A DNA stretch of 64,000 nucleotides from an uncultured bacterium (lineage in GTDB: Bacteria > Bacteroidota > Bacteroidia > Bacteroidales > UBA932), in assembly GCA_949300025.1 (NCBI GenBank), contig CASGCS010000008.1, forward strand, positions 90,423-154,422, read 5' to 3'. A model generated the notes under the pieces. That model did no database searches. It saw only the letters and a list, made by a program, of their open reading frames with translations, and had not been told where the DNA came from. The position numbers and the translations under genes are program-made. Positions within the stretch are counted from its first letter, which is position 1. Every line of letters starts with the position of its first letter. This document shows, in pieces, positions 27,587 to 36,058 of the stretch.

Positions 27587-28981
27587 TTAAAATTCCGCAG
27601 ATTTTGGAGTACGGGGGAACGGTATCACATCCCTGATATTCGCCATTCCGGTTACAAAGAGGAGCAGACGTTCAAACCCCAGACCGAACCCGCTATGAGG
27701 TGCGGTACCGAATCTGCGGGTATCCATATACCACCAGAGATTTCTGGTATCCATCTTCAACTCCTCTATTCTCCTTTGCAGCTTGTCAAGGTTTTCTTCA
27801 CGCTCGGAGCCGCCGATTATCTCACCTATCTTGGGGAAGAGCACATCCATTCCGCGGACAGTCTTGCCGTCGTCGTTCTGCTTCATGTAAAAGGCCTTTA
27901 TATCTTTTGGATAGTCTGTCACTATCACAGGCTTCTTGAAATGCTTCTCCACAAGATACCTTTCATGCTCGCTCTGCAAATCCACGCCCCAACTCACGGG
28001 AAACTCAAAGTCCACATTCGACTCTTCCAGTATCCTTATGCCCTCGGTGTAGGTAAGCCTTACAAACTCGGTATTTATGACACCCTCAAGCCTTGCGATG
28101 AGTTCCTTGTCAAACATGTCGTTCAAGAAACGCAGATCGTCCATGCAATTGTCGAGGGCATATCTTACCAGATATTTTATAAAGTCTTCGGCAAGATCCA
28201 TGTTGTCGTAAACATCATTGAACGCCACCTCGGGCTCCACCATCCAGAACTCCGCAAGGTGACGCGGAGTATTGGAATTTTCTGCCCGGAAGGTAGGGCC
28301 GAAAGTATATATCTGGCCGAGCGCCATGGCTCCGAGTTCTCCCTCAAGTTGTCCGCTAACAGTCAGAGAAGTCTGCCTGCCAAAGAAATCCTGGGAAAAG
28401 TCCACCTCTGCCGCCTCGTTCCTTGGGACATTGTTCAGATCCAGGGTCGTCACCTGAAACATTTCACCTGCGCCCTCACAGTCAGAGGCGGTGATAATTG
28501 GAGTATGCAGATAGTAAAAACCTTTGGAATTAAAATAATTATGAATTGCAAAAGCCATTGCGTGCCTGATTCTCAACACAGCTCCGAAAGTGTTTGTCCT
28601 CGGTCTGAGATGAGCAATCTCACGCAGGAACTCCATGCTGTGACCCTTTTTCTGCAACGGATACAACTCCGGATCCGCCTTTCCGTAAAGGGTAATCTCC
28701 TCTGCCTGTATCTCCACACTCTGGCCCTTGCCCAAGGACTCAACCAGCTTTCCGGTAACCGCAATACACGCTCCTGTGGTTATATCCTTAAACAACTGCT
28801 CCGAAAAATGATTTGTGTCGCATACTATCTGGATATTATTTATGGTAGAACCATCGTTAAGGGCGATGAACACTACACTTTTATTTCCTCTTTTCGTTCT
28901 TACCCAACCTTTGGCCAATACACTCTCACCCGGCGCAGTCTTCAACAGTTGGGAAACCATTTTCCGTTTGATTGCACTCAT
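27587..28981 (-). CDS. asnS: Asparaginyl-tRNA synthetase
   Basis: A 464-residue class IIb synthetase that charges tRNA-Asn. An N-terminal OB-fold anticodon-binding domain (about 15-115, [14 protein letters not shown]) is followed by the catalytic core with motif 2 ([19 protein letters not shown]) and motif 3 ([15 protein letters not shown]). The HLAEFWMVE signature distinguishes AsnS from AspS. Presence of AsnS means Asn-tRNA is made directly. It is followed by udk after 10 bases and preceded by the GDSL gene after 42 bases. Confidence 0.96.
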   Translation of the reverse strand: MSAIKRKMVSQLLKTAPGESVLAKGWVRTKRGNKSVVFIALNDGSTINNIQIVCDTNHFSEQLFKDITTGACIAVTGKLVESLGKGQSVEIQAEEITLYGKADPELYPLQKKGHSMEFLREIAHLRPRTNTFGAVLRIRHAMAFAIHNYFNSKGFYYLHTPIITASDCEGAGEMFQVTTLDLNNVPRNEAAEVDFSQDFFGRQTSLTVSGQLEGELGAMALGQIYTFGPTFRAENSNTPRHLAEFWMVEPEVAFNDVYDNMDLAEDFIKYLVRYALDNCMDDLRFLNDMFDKELIARLEGVINTEFVRLTYTEGIRILEESNVDFEFPVSWGVDLQSEHERYLVEKHFKKPVIVTDYPKDIKAFYMKQNDDGKTVRGMDVLFPKIGEIIGGSEREENLDKLQRRIEELKMDTRNLWWYMDTRRFGTAPHSGFGLGFERLLLFVTGMANIRDVIPFPRTPKSAEF

Positions 28982-29023
28982 AATCTGAATTCTTGAAAAT
29001 TTTAATTGTACTGTTATATACTC

Positions 29024-29713
29024 TTATTTTACATACTTCTCTATTGCATTCTTCCAAATCTCATACCCCTCTGCGTTAAGATGCAGACCGTCGGCAGTTA
29101 TGGAAGGGTTGAGCCTTGCTGTCCCCTCTTCCAGAAAGAGAGGGTATATATTGAGAAACTCAACCTTGTACTCCTTTGCTATCCGCTCCAGCATTACATT
29201 GAGTTCAGCCACCATCCAGGTCTTTCCGTTCAGATTCTTGTAACGCTTGAAACTCTCGTTGAAAGGCAGGATGCTCTGCAGATAGAGTCTTGTTTTCGGA
29301 GACTCGCTCCGTATTCTCGAAACAAGGTTCTCTATGCGGCCTGCTATCTGGTCCAATGTCAAATCATGGCTTATGTCGTTCACACCGCATAACAGAAAGA
29401 TTTTCTTGGGCTTTCCATCTGTTATCTCATCAAGTCTGTCGGCAATTCCCTCTGCCGTATCGCCGATAATGCCCCTGTTACGGATTGCACCTCCTTTCTT
29501 CTGGAGTCTGGACTGGGTTGCGGCGAAGAATTCGCTCCAGTTCCCGCCCTCGGTAAGGCTGTTGCCCAAAAACACTATGTCGTTTTCGCAAATCGGAGCC
29601 TCCGCTTCAAATTGAGCCACCCTTTCATAGTAGTGATCAGTGTATTTTTTTTCCTGCGCAACTGCCGCAGTTACAAACATAGACAGCAGCAGTCCCATAA
29701 ATATTCTCTTCAT
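29024..29713 (-). CDS. Secreted GDSL/SGNH hydrolase
   Basis: A 229-residue protein with an N-terminal signal peptide (cleavage probably near AVA-Q20). The SGNH catalytic elements are present: nucleophile Ser52 in GNSLTEGGN, a Gly/Asn block in GVNDISHD, and the Asp208-x-x-His211 pair in DGLHLNAEGY. Such enzymes remove acetyl or other ester groups from glycans or lipids in the periplasm. It lies 10 bases after the GH10-like lipoprotein gene, so a joint role in handling an acylated saccharide or cell-wall glycan is plausible but not shown. Confidence 0.85.
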   Translation of the reverse strand: MKRIFMGLLLSMFVTAAVAQEKKYTDHYYERVAQFEAEAPICENDIVFLGNSLTEGGNWSEFFAATQSRLQKKGGAIRNRGIIGDTAEGIADRLDEITDGKPKKIFLLCGVNDISHDLTLDQIAGRIENLVSRIRSESPKTRLYLQSILPFNESFKRYKNLNGKTWMVAELNVMLERIAKEYKVEFLNIYPLFLEEGTARLNPSITADGLHLNAEGYEIWKNAIEKYVK

Positions 29714-29723
29714 ATGTCAATTA

Positions 29724-31244
29724 TTAATACCATAAGGTTTCAGACGGCTTGCTCTCGTTCCAGCAACGATCGAGCACAGTAACCACATATTTGCATCCGG
29801 CGCCGTGGTCTGCATTCTCTTCCACGACATTATATTCGGTATCGTCCGTTATTTTCACTATATATTCGGCCTTTTCAATATCAACGTCCACACCGTCGGG
29901 AAAACAGTATACAACATAGAAAAGAGCCTTCTGCATGGGATCTGCGGCATCTGCTGCGTCCTGCTCCCATCTGATCAGTCTGCCGTCCTTCTCTATTCCG
30001 GCAACAGCCTTGGGAGCTTTTGCATCTATCTCCGTATAGGCTGGTATCAGAGCATGATATTTCTGATATTTCTGCATGAGGCTGTCGGCTATGTTATGAG
30101 AATTCCTCTCGATAGACCAGCCCGGCCACCACACGTTGCCGTCTACGTTAGGAAGTTCTCTTACAAGCTGCATCTTCCTTGCCATCTGGGTGGTATTGGG
30201 ATTCTGCAGGTCCTTCTCGCCGAATGTGGAGATATTCTGGCCCACATAGAGCTGCCCGCGCGGGGTGTTGTCGTTCCACCACTTGATAAGCACCTCGTAA
30301 TCTGCCTTTGGATGCCCTATTTTCCAATAAATCTGAGGCACGTTATAATCTATGTAGCCCTTTTCAACCCAGAGGGGAACATCTGCATAAAGTTGCTCGT
30401 AATTGGAGAAGGCATCGGTGTCGCTGCCGCTTCCGTCGGGAGTGTCCTTCTTGTTTCTATGCACACCAAAGGGGCTGATACCGAATCTCACCCACGGTTT
30501 GACCTCCTTTATGGCCTTGCCCAACTCCTCTATGAGCATTGTAACGTTGTTGCGGCGCCAGTCTGCCTTCTGCTCCATTGTGGTAAATCCCTGGGCAGGG
30601 CCATATTTTTCAAACGTGGCCTGGTCATCGAACTCTTCACCCTCTACGGGATATGGATAGAAGTAATCGTCGAAATGGATTGCATCCACGTCATACCTGG
30701 CCACTATATCCGTAATAACCTTTACGGTATGGGCGCGGGCCTGAGGCTCTCCGGGATTGAAGAAAAGCTGTTTGCCGTATTTTACGAAAATCCCGGGATT
30801 TTTATAATAAAGATGGTCGCTGCACAGAGTATCGCTTTCGAGAAGAGTCACTCTGTAGGGATTGCACCATGCATGCAGTTCCATACCGCGTTTGTGAGAC
30901 TCCTCTATCGCAAATGCAAGAGGGTCCCAGTAAGGTTCCGGAGCCTTGCCCTGCACACCGGTCAGATACCTTGTCCAGGGTTCTATGTCAGACTGATAAA
31001 ATGCATCGGCCGTAGGCCTTACCTGAAAGATTATTGCATTGCAGCCCGCAAGATAGCATGAATCTATGACATCGAGAAACATCTGTTTTGCCTGCTCGGT
31101 AGTAAGAGTCGCTATGGTCTTGTTTCCCACAATGTGGACCCATGCGCCCCTGAATTCGCGTTTCGGATTTTCGCCGGTCTGACGTCCTGAAAGACATGAT
31201 GTCATCAAGACAAGCGAAAGCGCAACCATTAAATATTTTTTCAT
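29724..31244 (-). CDS. Glycoside hydrolase-like lipoprotein (GHL10 / DUF187 type)
   Basis: A 506-residue lipoprotein (M-T-S-C lipobox, Cys17). The N-terminal two thirds is a TIM-barrel of the glycosyl hydrolase-like 10 family: REFRGAWVHIV opens it, AIIFQVRPTADAFY and HAWCNPYRV follow, and IHFDDYFYPYP supplies acidic residues at the expected barrel end. Residues after about 400 look like a fibronectin type III-like domain. The family is related to bacterial cell-surface glycosidases; the substrate is not known. It shares an operon with the downstream GDSL hydrolase; 54 bases separate it from the upstream phosphatase gene. Confidence 0.82.
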   Translation of the reverse strand: MKKYLMVALSLVLMTSCLSGRQTGENPKREFRGAWVHIVGNKTIATLTTEQAKQMFLDVIDSCYLAGCNAIIFQVRPTADAFYQSDIEPWTRYLTGVQGKAPEPYWDPLAFAIEESHKRGMELHAWCNPYRVTLLESDTLCSDHLYYKNPGIFVKYGKQLFFNPGEPQARAHTVKVITDIVARYDVDAIHFDDYFYPYPVEGEEFDDQATFEKYGPAQGFTTMEQKADWRRNNVTMLIEELGKAIKEVKPWVRFGISPFGVHRNKKDTPDGSGSDTDAFSNYEQLYADVPLWVEKGYIDYNVPQIYWKIGHPKADYEVLIKWWNDNTPRGQLYVGQNISTFGEKDLQNPNTTQMARKMQLVRELPNVDGNVWWPGWSIERNSHNIADSLMQKYQKYHALIPAYTEIDAKAPKAVAGIEKDGRLIRWEQDAADAADPMQKALFYVVYCFPDGVDVDIEKAEYIVKITDDTEYNVVEENADHGAGCKYVVTVLDRCWNESKPSETLWY

Positions 31245-31298
31245 GAACGTATATTTTTAAAGTCAGTTATATTATTCAGTTATACTGCACAGTATCGA

Positions 31299-32531
31299 TT
31301 ATCTCAGGCCCATTGCCTCCATCACCTTGACCGGTATCTCGGTATTGTTCATTCTTCCGGCAAACTTCTCGCTTCCCGCCCCTATTGCAAATACGGGAAC
31401 CGCTCCTCCGGTATGAGACAATGTTGTCCAGCCTATCTTGGCAGCCTTGGAGAGAGAATCTGCGGGAAGCTGCTCCATATAGTTTTCCACATTGTCCTGT
31501 TCTCCGCCACCGGATGCGACACCGTTCTTGTCCGGAACAATGGAGAGGTCGAAGGTATAGCCTTTTGAACGGCCCAAGGTAACGCCGCCGGTCTCATGGT
31601 CGGCCGTAACGATTATCAGGGTCTGGTCTGGATGGCGCAGATAGAACTCGTATGCAACCTTTACAGCCTCGTCCAAATCCAAAGTCTCGTATATGGTGTT
31701 TGTAAGATCATTGGCATGGGCAGCCCAATCTATCTTGCCCCCTTCGGCCATAATAAAGAAGCCCTTTTCATTATCGAGCACCTCGATAGCTCCCTCCACC
31801 AGTTCAGCCAGCGTAAGGTCATTGTCATCTCTTTCGAAAGCATAGGGAAGAATCTCTGTCTCCTTGCCTTTCTGCTGGAAATAGATAATCTTTTCCGTGC
31901 TGTCTTTCTTTGCCTGGAAATCCTCCTGTCCGTAAGCTACAAGATAACCGTTCTCTGCAGCCAGTTCGTATGGAGATTTTCTGTCACCCATCTTCTTGAG
32001 CCCCTCGAATCCGCCGCCGCCGAAAAACTCGAAGCCAGATTCGGGAAGCTGCATTGCAACGGTGTAATAGTCGTTGCGGTCGAGCGAATTGGCATAAAAC
32101 GCACCGGGCGTTGCATGATCTATGGTCACGCTTGTCATTATACCCACCTTGTAGCCCGCATCATGTATGTCATAGGCAATGCTTCTGAGTTCGCTGCTGT
32201 CAGGAGCCACACCAAGCATGCCGTTGTTTGTCTTGGTTCCGGTGGAAAGAGCCGTCCCTGCAGCGGAAGAGCATGTAATGAAGTTGCTCGCAGAGTAGGT
32301 TGTAGCCATACCCATTACCGGGAAAGATGAGAATTCGAGAGCGGTGCTCCCCACCTTGCCCTCTTTGGCAGAGAGATAGGCCTCGGAAAGTGCGACATGG
32401 GAGAATCCCATTCCGTCTCCTATGAAATAAAAGACATATTTTGCACTTTTTGCGCTTTCAGACTTGCATGCCGAAACAGAAAGAAGCACGGCTGCAATCA
32501 ACAGACAAGAGATAAATTTCAACTGTTTCAT
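31299..32531 (-). CDS. Alkaline phosphatase, lipoprotein form
   Basis: A 410-residue PhoA-type metallophosphatase with a lipoprotein signal (V-S-A-C, Cys22). Metal-site elements are visible: Asp39 in FIGDGMG, GGKIDWAAHAND and VTADHETGG. The nucleophile is Ser88 in ITCSSAAGTALSTG; the Asp that precedes the Ser in E. coli PhoA (Asp101) is Cys87 here. Arg in SLDRNDY fits the phosphate-binding Arg166 position. It hydrolyses phosphomonoesters in the periplasm or at the surface. A -7 element lies at 32567-32560; no pho box was recognised. Confidence 0.9.
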   Translation of the reverse strand: MKQLKFISCLLIAAVLLSVSACKSESAKSAKYVFYFIGDGMGFSHVALSEAYLSAKEGKVGSTALEFSSFPVMGMATTYSASNFITCSSAAGTALSTGTKTNNGMLGVAPDSSELRSIAYDIHDAGYKVGIMTSVTIDHATPGAFYANSLDRNDYYTVAMQLPESGFEFFGGGGFEGLKKMGDRKSPYELAAENGYLVAYGQEDFQAKKDSTEKIIYFQQKGKETEILPYAFERDDNDLTLAELVEGAIEVLDNEKGFFIMAEGGKIDWAAHANDLTNTIYETLDLDEAVKVAYEFYLRHPDQTLIIVTADHETGGVTLGRSKGYTFDLSIVPDKNGVASGGGEQDNVENYMEQLPADSLSKAAKIGWTTLSHTGGAVPVFAIGAGSEKFAGRMNNTEIPVKVMEAMGLR

Positions 32532-32559
32532 AATAGAGTTCTTTTGTACTAAATGCGCT

Positions 32560-32567
32560 CAAAGGTA
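32560..32567 (-). promoter_or_regulatory. Putative -7 element for the alkaline phosphatase gene
   Basis: Minus-strand TACCTTTG matches TAnnTTTG, 29 bases before the ATG at 32531. The usual -33 position has no convincing TTTG. Confidence 0.4.
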
Positions 32568-32603
32568 CAAAAAAATCCCCTATTAAGATTATATGCAAGG
32601 GGA

Positions 32604-32638
32604 TAAAAAAACCGACCGGGATTTTACGCCCGGCCGGT
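32604..32638 (-). terminator. Intrinsic terminator after the exb operon
   Basis: The arms 32629-32638 and 32611-32620 form a 10-bp GC-rich stem with one mismatch and an 8-base loop. Read on the minus strand the hairpin is followed by seven T residues. It lies 21 bases after the last exbD stop and ahead of the phosphatase promoter. Confidence 0.8.
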
Positions 32639-32658
32639 CCGTTATTGGATGATGTCCT

Positions 32659-33135
32659 TTAGAACTCGCGCTCTACGGGAGCTGTAGCCGAATACATTAT
32701 TTTCAATGCTGAACAGCGTCTCAACTCCTGTTTTACATCTGTCACGATACCCATACGGACATCCTGGTCTGCTCTTATGACAACTGTCATGAAGCTGCGG
32801 TCAGCCTCACTCAGATTCTCACGCTCGGCAGCCACAAAGTCTCTGATGTCATCTACATTCTTGAATGAGTCGTTCAACTGAAGACGGGCGTCTGTACCGA
32901 ACTCAGCCTGCTTAGAACGGACAGGCGAACCGATATTTATATAAGAAGCCAGGTCTTTCCTCTCCAGTTTTGCAATCTCCGATGCCTCGGGGACTCTCAC
33001 GCTCACCAAGGGTTCAGTCTCTCTCAACTGAGTCGTCACCATAAAGAAGAAGAGAATCATGAAGACAATATCAGGAAGAGACGATGTACTCAATTCGGGC
33101 ATATCCTTTTTGCCGGATCTTGAAAATTTTGCCAT
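32659..33135 (-). CDS. ExbD/TolR-type proton channel subunit (second copy)
   Basis: A 158-residue bitopic inner-membrane protein. A basic cytoplasmic N-terminus leads into one transmembrane helix (about 20-40, STSSLPDIVFMILFFFMVTT) with the membrane Asp at about 22 that carries protons in ExbD and TolR. The periplasmic C-terminal domain follows. With ExbB it forms the motor that energises TonB-dependent transport. It is the last gene of the exbB-DUF-exbD-exbD operon and is followed by an intrinsic terminator. Confidence 0.88.
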   Translation of the reverse strand: MAKFSRSGKKDMPELSTSSLPDIVFMILFFFMVTTQLRETEPLVSVRVPEASEIAKLERKDLASYINIGSPVRSKQAEFGTDARLQLNDSFKNVDDIRDFVAAERENLSEADRSFMTVVIRADQDVRMGIVTDVKQELRRCSALKIMYSATAPVEREF

Positions 33136-33153
33136 ACTTTATAACCTCCTATT

Positions 33154-33744
33154 TTATCTTCTAGCACTCCTTCCTACATCCTTAGGCTCTGCCTCGGATA
33201 TACTCAGCGGAATAGCTTCACGAACTATTTTTTGTTTATCTTCATCCAGGTTGTTGTAAACCGTTCCAAAATTCTGTCTAGAGAAATCGTCGCGGATTTC
33301 GTTGAATGCCCTTGCAAGCTCGTTCTGAACCTGCAGATAAGCATTGTAACTTGTACCGCGGTCGTTCTGCAACGATACAACACCCTTGGATACCGGATAC
33401 TCGCCGAATCCTTCAATCTGCTTCATCTCTTTCTCAGGCATGGTCTCCAGATTTGCAGGATTGGTTATGAACTCCTTAACCTTATCCTTCACCATGGAGA
33501 TATCCATGATTTCGCCACCGGCAATGATTCTGTCGCTCGAGTTAATCTTAACCTGGATAATGTTCCTGCGGTTAATCTTAACGTCCTCCTGCTGTGCACC
33601 CTCTTCGGGCATAGGAGGCAGACGGCGCTGCAGACCCTTGTCGGAGTTCATTGTTGTTGTAGTCAGCCAGAAAATCAACAACAAGAAAGCGATATCGGCC
33701 ATTGAACTCGCGTTAATACCGGGTGTTTTCTTTTTATTTGCCAT
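33154..33744 (-). CDS. ExbD/TolR-type proton channel subunit (first copy)
   Basis: A 196-residue ExbD homologue with the same topology as its downstream paralogue: a basic N-terminus, one transmembrane helix (about 14-34, SMADIAFLLLIFWLTTTT) containing the membrane Asp at about 17, and a periplasmic domain. It is longer, with an extra region around 90-160 rich in Asn and Asp. Two different ExbDs beside one ExbB suggest a hetero-oligomeric periplasmic assembly. The downstream exbD begins after 18 bases. Confidence 0.88.
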   Translation of the reverse strand: MANKKKTPGINASSMADIAFLLLIFWLTTTTMNSDKGLQRRLPPMPEEGAQQEDVKINRRNIIQVKINSSDRIIAGGEIMDISMVKDKVKEFITNPANLETMPEKEMKQIEGFGEYPVSKGVVSLQNDRGTSYNAYLQVQNELARAFNEIRDDFSRQNFGTVYNNLDEDKQKIVREAIPLSISEAEPKDVGRSARR

Positions 33745-33753
33745 ATCAATATT

Positions 33754-34158
33754 CTAATTTTTTCTAACGGTATTGATAAAGAAGCCTGAAACGATGGCCA
33801 ATATTACACCGACTATCAATATGCATGACAATTTCAATCCGGCATCTGTCCACTTCAGGGCAGAATCTGTTGTCTCTACGTTGATGTTAACCTCGAGAGC
33901 TGTGTTTGCCAAAAGATATGAAATGACACACAATACTATAGCAATACCAAGTTTAATGAGCGTACCCTTGCGTCCTTTTCCTGAAGAAAAGAAGAAAGGC
34001 ATCACCAATGTACACAGCACTGCAACCACGAACAATACGATCGACCAGTTGAGCGATGTAGTTATCATTCCGTCTGAATAACCTGATGCATAGAAAGCAA
34101 TCATGCATACAGCAGACAGAATCAGTAATGCATATAATAAATATCTAAGAAATTTCAT
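33754..34158 (-). CDS. Four-helix membrane protein between exbB and exbD
   Basis: A 134-residue integral membrane protein with about four hydrophobic segments (roughly 5-25, 37-57, 68-86 and 108-128) and short basic loops (SSGKGRKGT). No enzymatic motif is seen. Its position between exbB (10-base gap) and exbD (9-base gap) suggests that it is an accessory part of the proton-channel complex; I recall similar genes at this place in related Bacteroidales but cannot name a family. Confidence 0.65.
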   Translation of the reverse strand: MKFLRYLLYALLILSAVCMIAFYASGYSDGMITTSLNWSIVLFVVAVLCTLVMPFFFSSGKGRKGTLIKLGIAIVLCVISYLLANTALEVNINVETTDSALKWTDAGLKLSCILIVGVILAIVSGFFINTVRKN

Positions 34159-34168
34159 ATTGGATTAA

Positions 34169-34906
34169 TTATTTTTTGTTATTTACTATCATATCGACAA
34201 GTGAAATAGAAGCGTCCTCCATTGACAACACAACGCTATCGATCTTAGATACGATGTAGCTGTAGATGAACTGAAGGATAATAGCAACTACCAAACCGCC
34301 GACAGTAGTAATCAAGGCCACTTTCATACCTCCTGCAACGATGTTCGGAGAGATATCACCTGCAACCTCGATAGCATCGAATGCCTGGATCATACCGATA
34401 ACTGTTCCCAAGAATCCGAGTGAAGGAGCAACTGCGATGAACAACTGAATCCAGCCCAGACCGCTCTCCAACTGGCTCATCTGAACGCCACCGTAAGAAA
34501 CCACTGCTTTCTCCACAGCCTCGGGGCCTTCGCCTGCACGGCACAGACCTTGATAGAAAATACTTGCAACAGGACCGCGGGTGTTACGGCAAACCTCTTT
34601 AGCAGCCTCTACGCCGCCGCTTGTAAGAGCGCCCTCAACCTTAGCGAGGAATTTTGACACGTTGGTTGTAGCAAGATTCAGATAGATAATTCTCTCGATA
34701 GAGAGAGCCAATCCGAAGATAAGGCAGAGGAGGATTGAACCCATGAAGCCGGCACCACCCTCGATGAATTTTGCTTTGATTTGTTGGTATACAGGAGCAT
34801 CTGATTGAACTGATAACCCGTTAGCAGCCAGTTCTTGTGCATTTGCATACTGTGCAGCAATGGCTATAAAGCCAAAAACTGCCAAAAACATGAAAAATTT
34901 TTTCAT
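34169..34906 (-). CDS. exbB: MotA/TolQ/ExbB proton channel protein
   Basis: A 245-residue inner-membrane protein. The N-terminus has a signal-like hydrophobic segment (about 1-23, ending ANAQ), then three transmembrane helices typical of ExbB/TolQ at about 52-75, 150-180 and 195-220, with APSLGFLGTVIGMIQAF and GGMKVALITTVGGLVVA as family motifs. It forms the stator-like pentamer around ExbD. First gene of the exb operon; the operon contains no tonB, but a TonB-like gene is at 26223-26960. The 104 bases upstream hold no consensus promoter that I can recognise. Confidence 0.88.
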   Translation of the reverse strand: MKKFFMFLAVFGFIAIAAQYANAQELAANGLSVQSDAPVYQQIKAKFIEGGAGFMGSILLCLIFGLALSIERIIYLNLATTNVSKFLAKVEGALTSGGVEAAKEVCRNTRGPVASIFYQGLCRAGEGPEAVEKAVVSYGGVQMSQLESGLGWIQLFIAVAPSLGFLGTVIGMIQAFDAIEVAGDISPNIVAGGMKVALITTVGGLVVAIILQFIYSYIVSKIDSVVLSMEDASISLVDMIVNNKK

Positions 34907-35010
34907 AAAATTTTTGAGTAATTAAAATTAAACAATGTATTTAAGTAGTACAATTTCTTTGGTTTTAACCTGAAATATTGCGCAATTTAAGCAAAATTTT
35001 TAAATGTAGG

Positions 35011-36054
35011 TTAACAAGCTGTAATTTCTCCCCTCAAATTTTTCCCCACAAGTTCTTTAACTTTTTCTATATCTGAATATTGTCCCAATAAAAAAAATAA
35101 TTTTACAAGGGCCGCCTCAGTAGTTATGTCGCAGCCTCCAATCACACCTGCCTTTTTGAGGGCCATACCTGTCTCGTATGCATCCATATCTACGCTTCCA
35201 GCCTGACACTGAGTCACATTGAAAATTATAAGACCTCGTTCCACTCCACTCCTCACAACCTCCGTGAACCAGTTCTGCGTAGGAGCGTTCCCCGAGCCGA
35301 AAGTCTCTATTATAACAGCCTTTAATCCGTCTGTGCCAAAAACAGATTCCACAACCTCCTTCCGCATGCCGGGAAAGAGTTTGAGAACGGTCACATTCGT
35401 ATCAAGGGCCGTATGGATTTTAAGTTCCCTTCCCCAGCTTTCGGGACAGGCAATGTTCTGTCTGTTGAACTTTATATGGATGCCCACATCTGCCAGAACA
35501 GGATAATTGGCAGACTGGAAGGCTCTGAAATTTTCTGCATTGTACTTGGTGGTGCGGTTGCCCCGGTAGAGTTTCGTTTCAAAGTAGACACATACCTCCG
35601 GAACCACAGCCCGTCCGTTCCCGTCCATTGCTGCTGCAATCTCTATCGATGAAATAAGATTCTCCTTGCCGTCTGTCCTGAGCATGCCTATCGGCAACTG
35701 GCTGCCGGTAAAGACCACAGGCTTCTCGAGATTCTCCAGCATGAAACTCAGGGCCGATGCGGAATAGGCCATGGTATCTGTGCCGTGCAGCACTACAAAA
35801 CCGTCGTACCGTCTATAATTTTCCTTTATCAGTTCCGCCAGTTCAGTCCACATCCGCGGAGTCACGTTTGAGGAGTCTATAAGCGGGTCAAAAGAGTGAA
35901 AGTCTATGGCATAGCCGAACTTCTTCAATTCCGGCACCTCCTGCTCTATCTGGGCAAAGTTAAACGGCACAAGCGCCAGGGTATCCGGATCCTGCTTCAT
36001 GCCTATCGTGCCGCCTGTATATATTAAAAGTATGGATGGTCTTCTGTTTTCCAT
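35011..36054 (-). CDS. ansA: Type I L-asparaginase
   Basis: A 347-residue cytoplasmic asparaginase that hydrolyses L-Asn to Asp and ammonia. The N-terminal nucleophile motif LLIYTGGTIGM (Thr16) and the second catalytic block VVLHGTDTMAYSASAL are intact. No signal peptide is present, as expected for the AnsA type. The ATG at 36054, 4 bases after tatD, is chosen; an in-frame ATG at 36117 would overlap tatD by 59 bases and add an unrelated N-terminus. It ends the dprA-tatD-ansA operon. Confidence 0.93.
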   Translation of the reverse strand: MENRRPSILLIYTGGTIGMKQDPDTLALVPFNFAQIEQEVPELKKFGYAIDFHSFDPLIDSSNVTPRMWTELAELIKENYRRYDGFVVLHGTDTMAYSASALSFMLENLEKPVVFTGSQLPIGMLRTDGKENLISSIEIAAAMDGNGRAVVPEVCVYFETKLYRGNRTTKYNAENFRAFQSANYPVLADVGIHIKFNRQNIACPESWGRELKIHTALDTNVTVLKLFPGMRKEVVESVFGTDGLKAVIIETFGSGNAPTQNWFTEVVRSGVERGLIIFNVTQCQAGSVDMDAYETGMALKKAGVIGGCDITTEAALVKLFFLLGQYSDIEKVKELVGKNLRGEITAC

Positions 36055-36058
36055 ATTG

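Noticed and set aside
27695..28996. A 433-codon open frame on the plus strand opposite asnS
   Set aside because: It is fully antisense to a clear synthetase gene, its translation is rich in Cys and His without domain features, and it is a by-product of the codon pattern of asnS.
29805..31061. A 418-codon open frame on the plus strand opposite the GH10-like gene
   Set aside because: Antisense to a well-supported lipoprotein gene, with no start context, no motif and no conserved-looking segment.
34960..35005. Palindrome TTGCGCAA and AT-rich sequence between ansA and exbB
   Set aside because: The stem is only four base pairs on each side and no T-run follows, so it is not a convincing terminator or operator.
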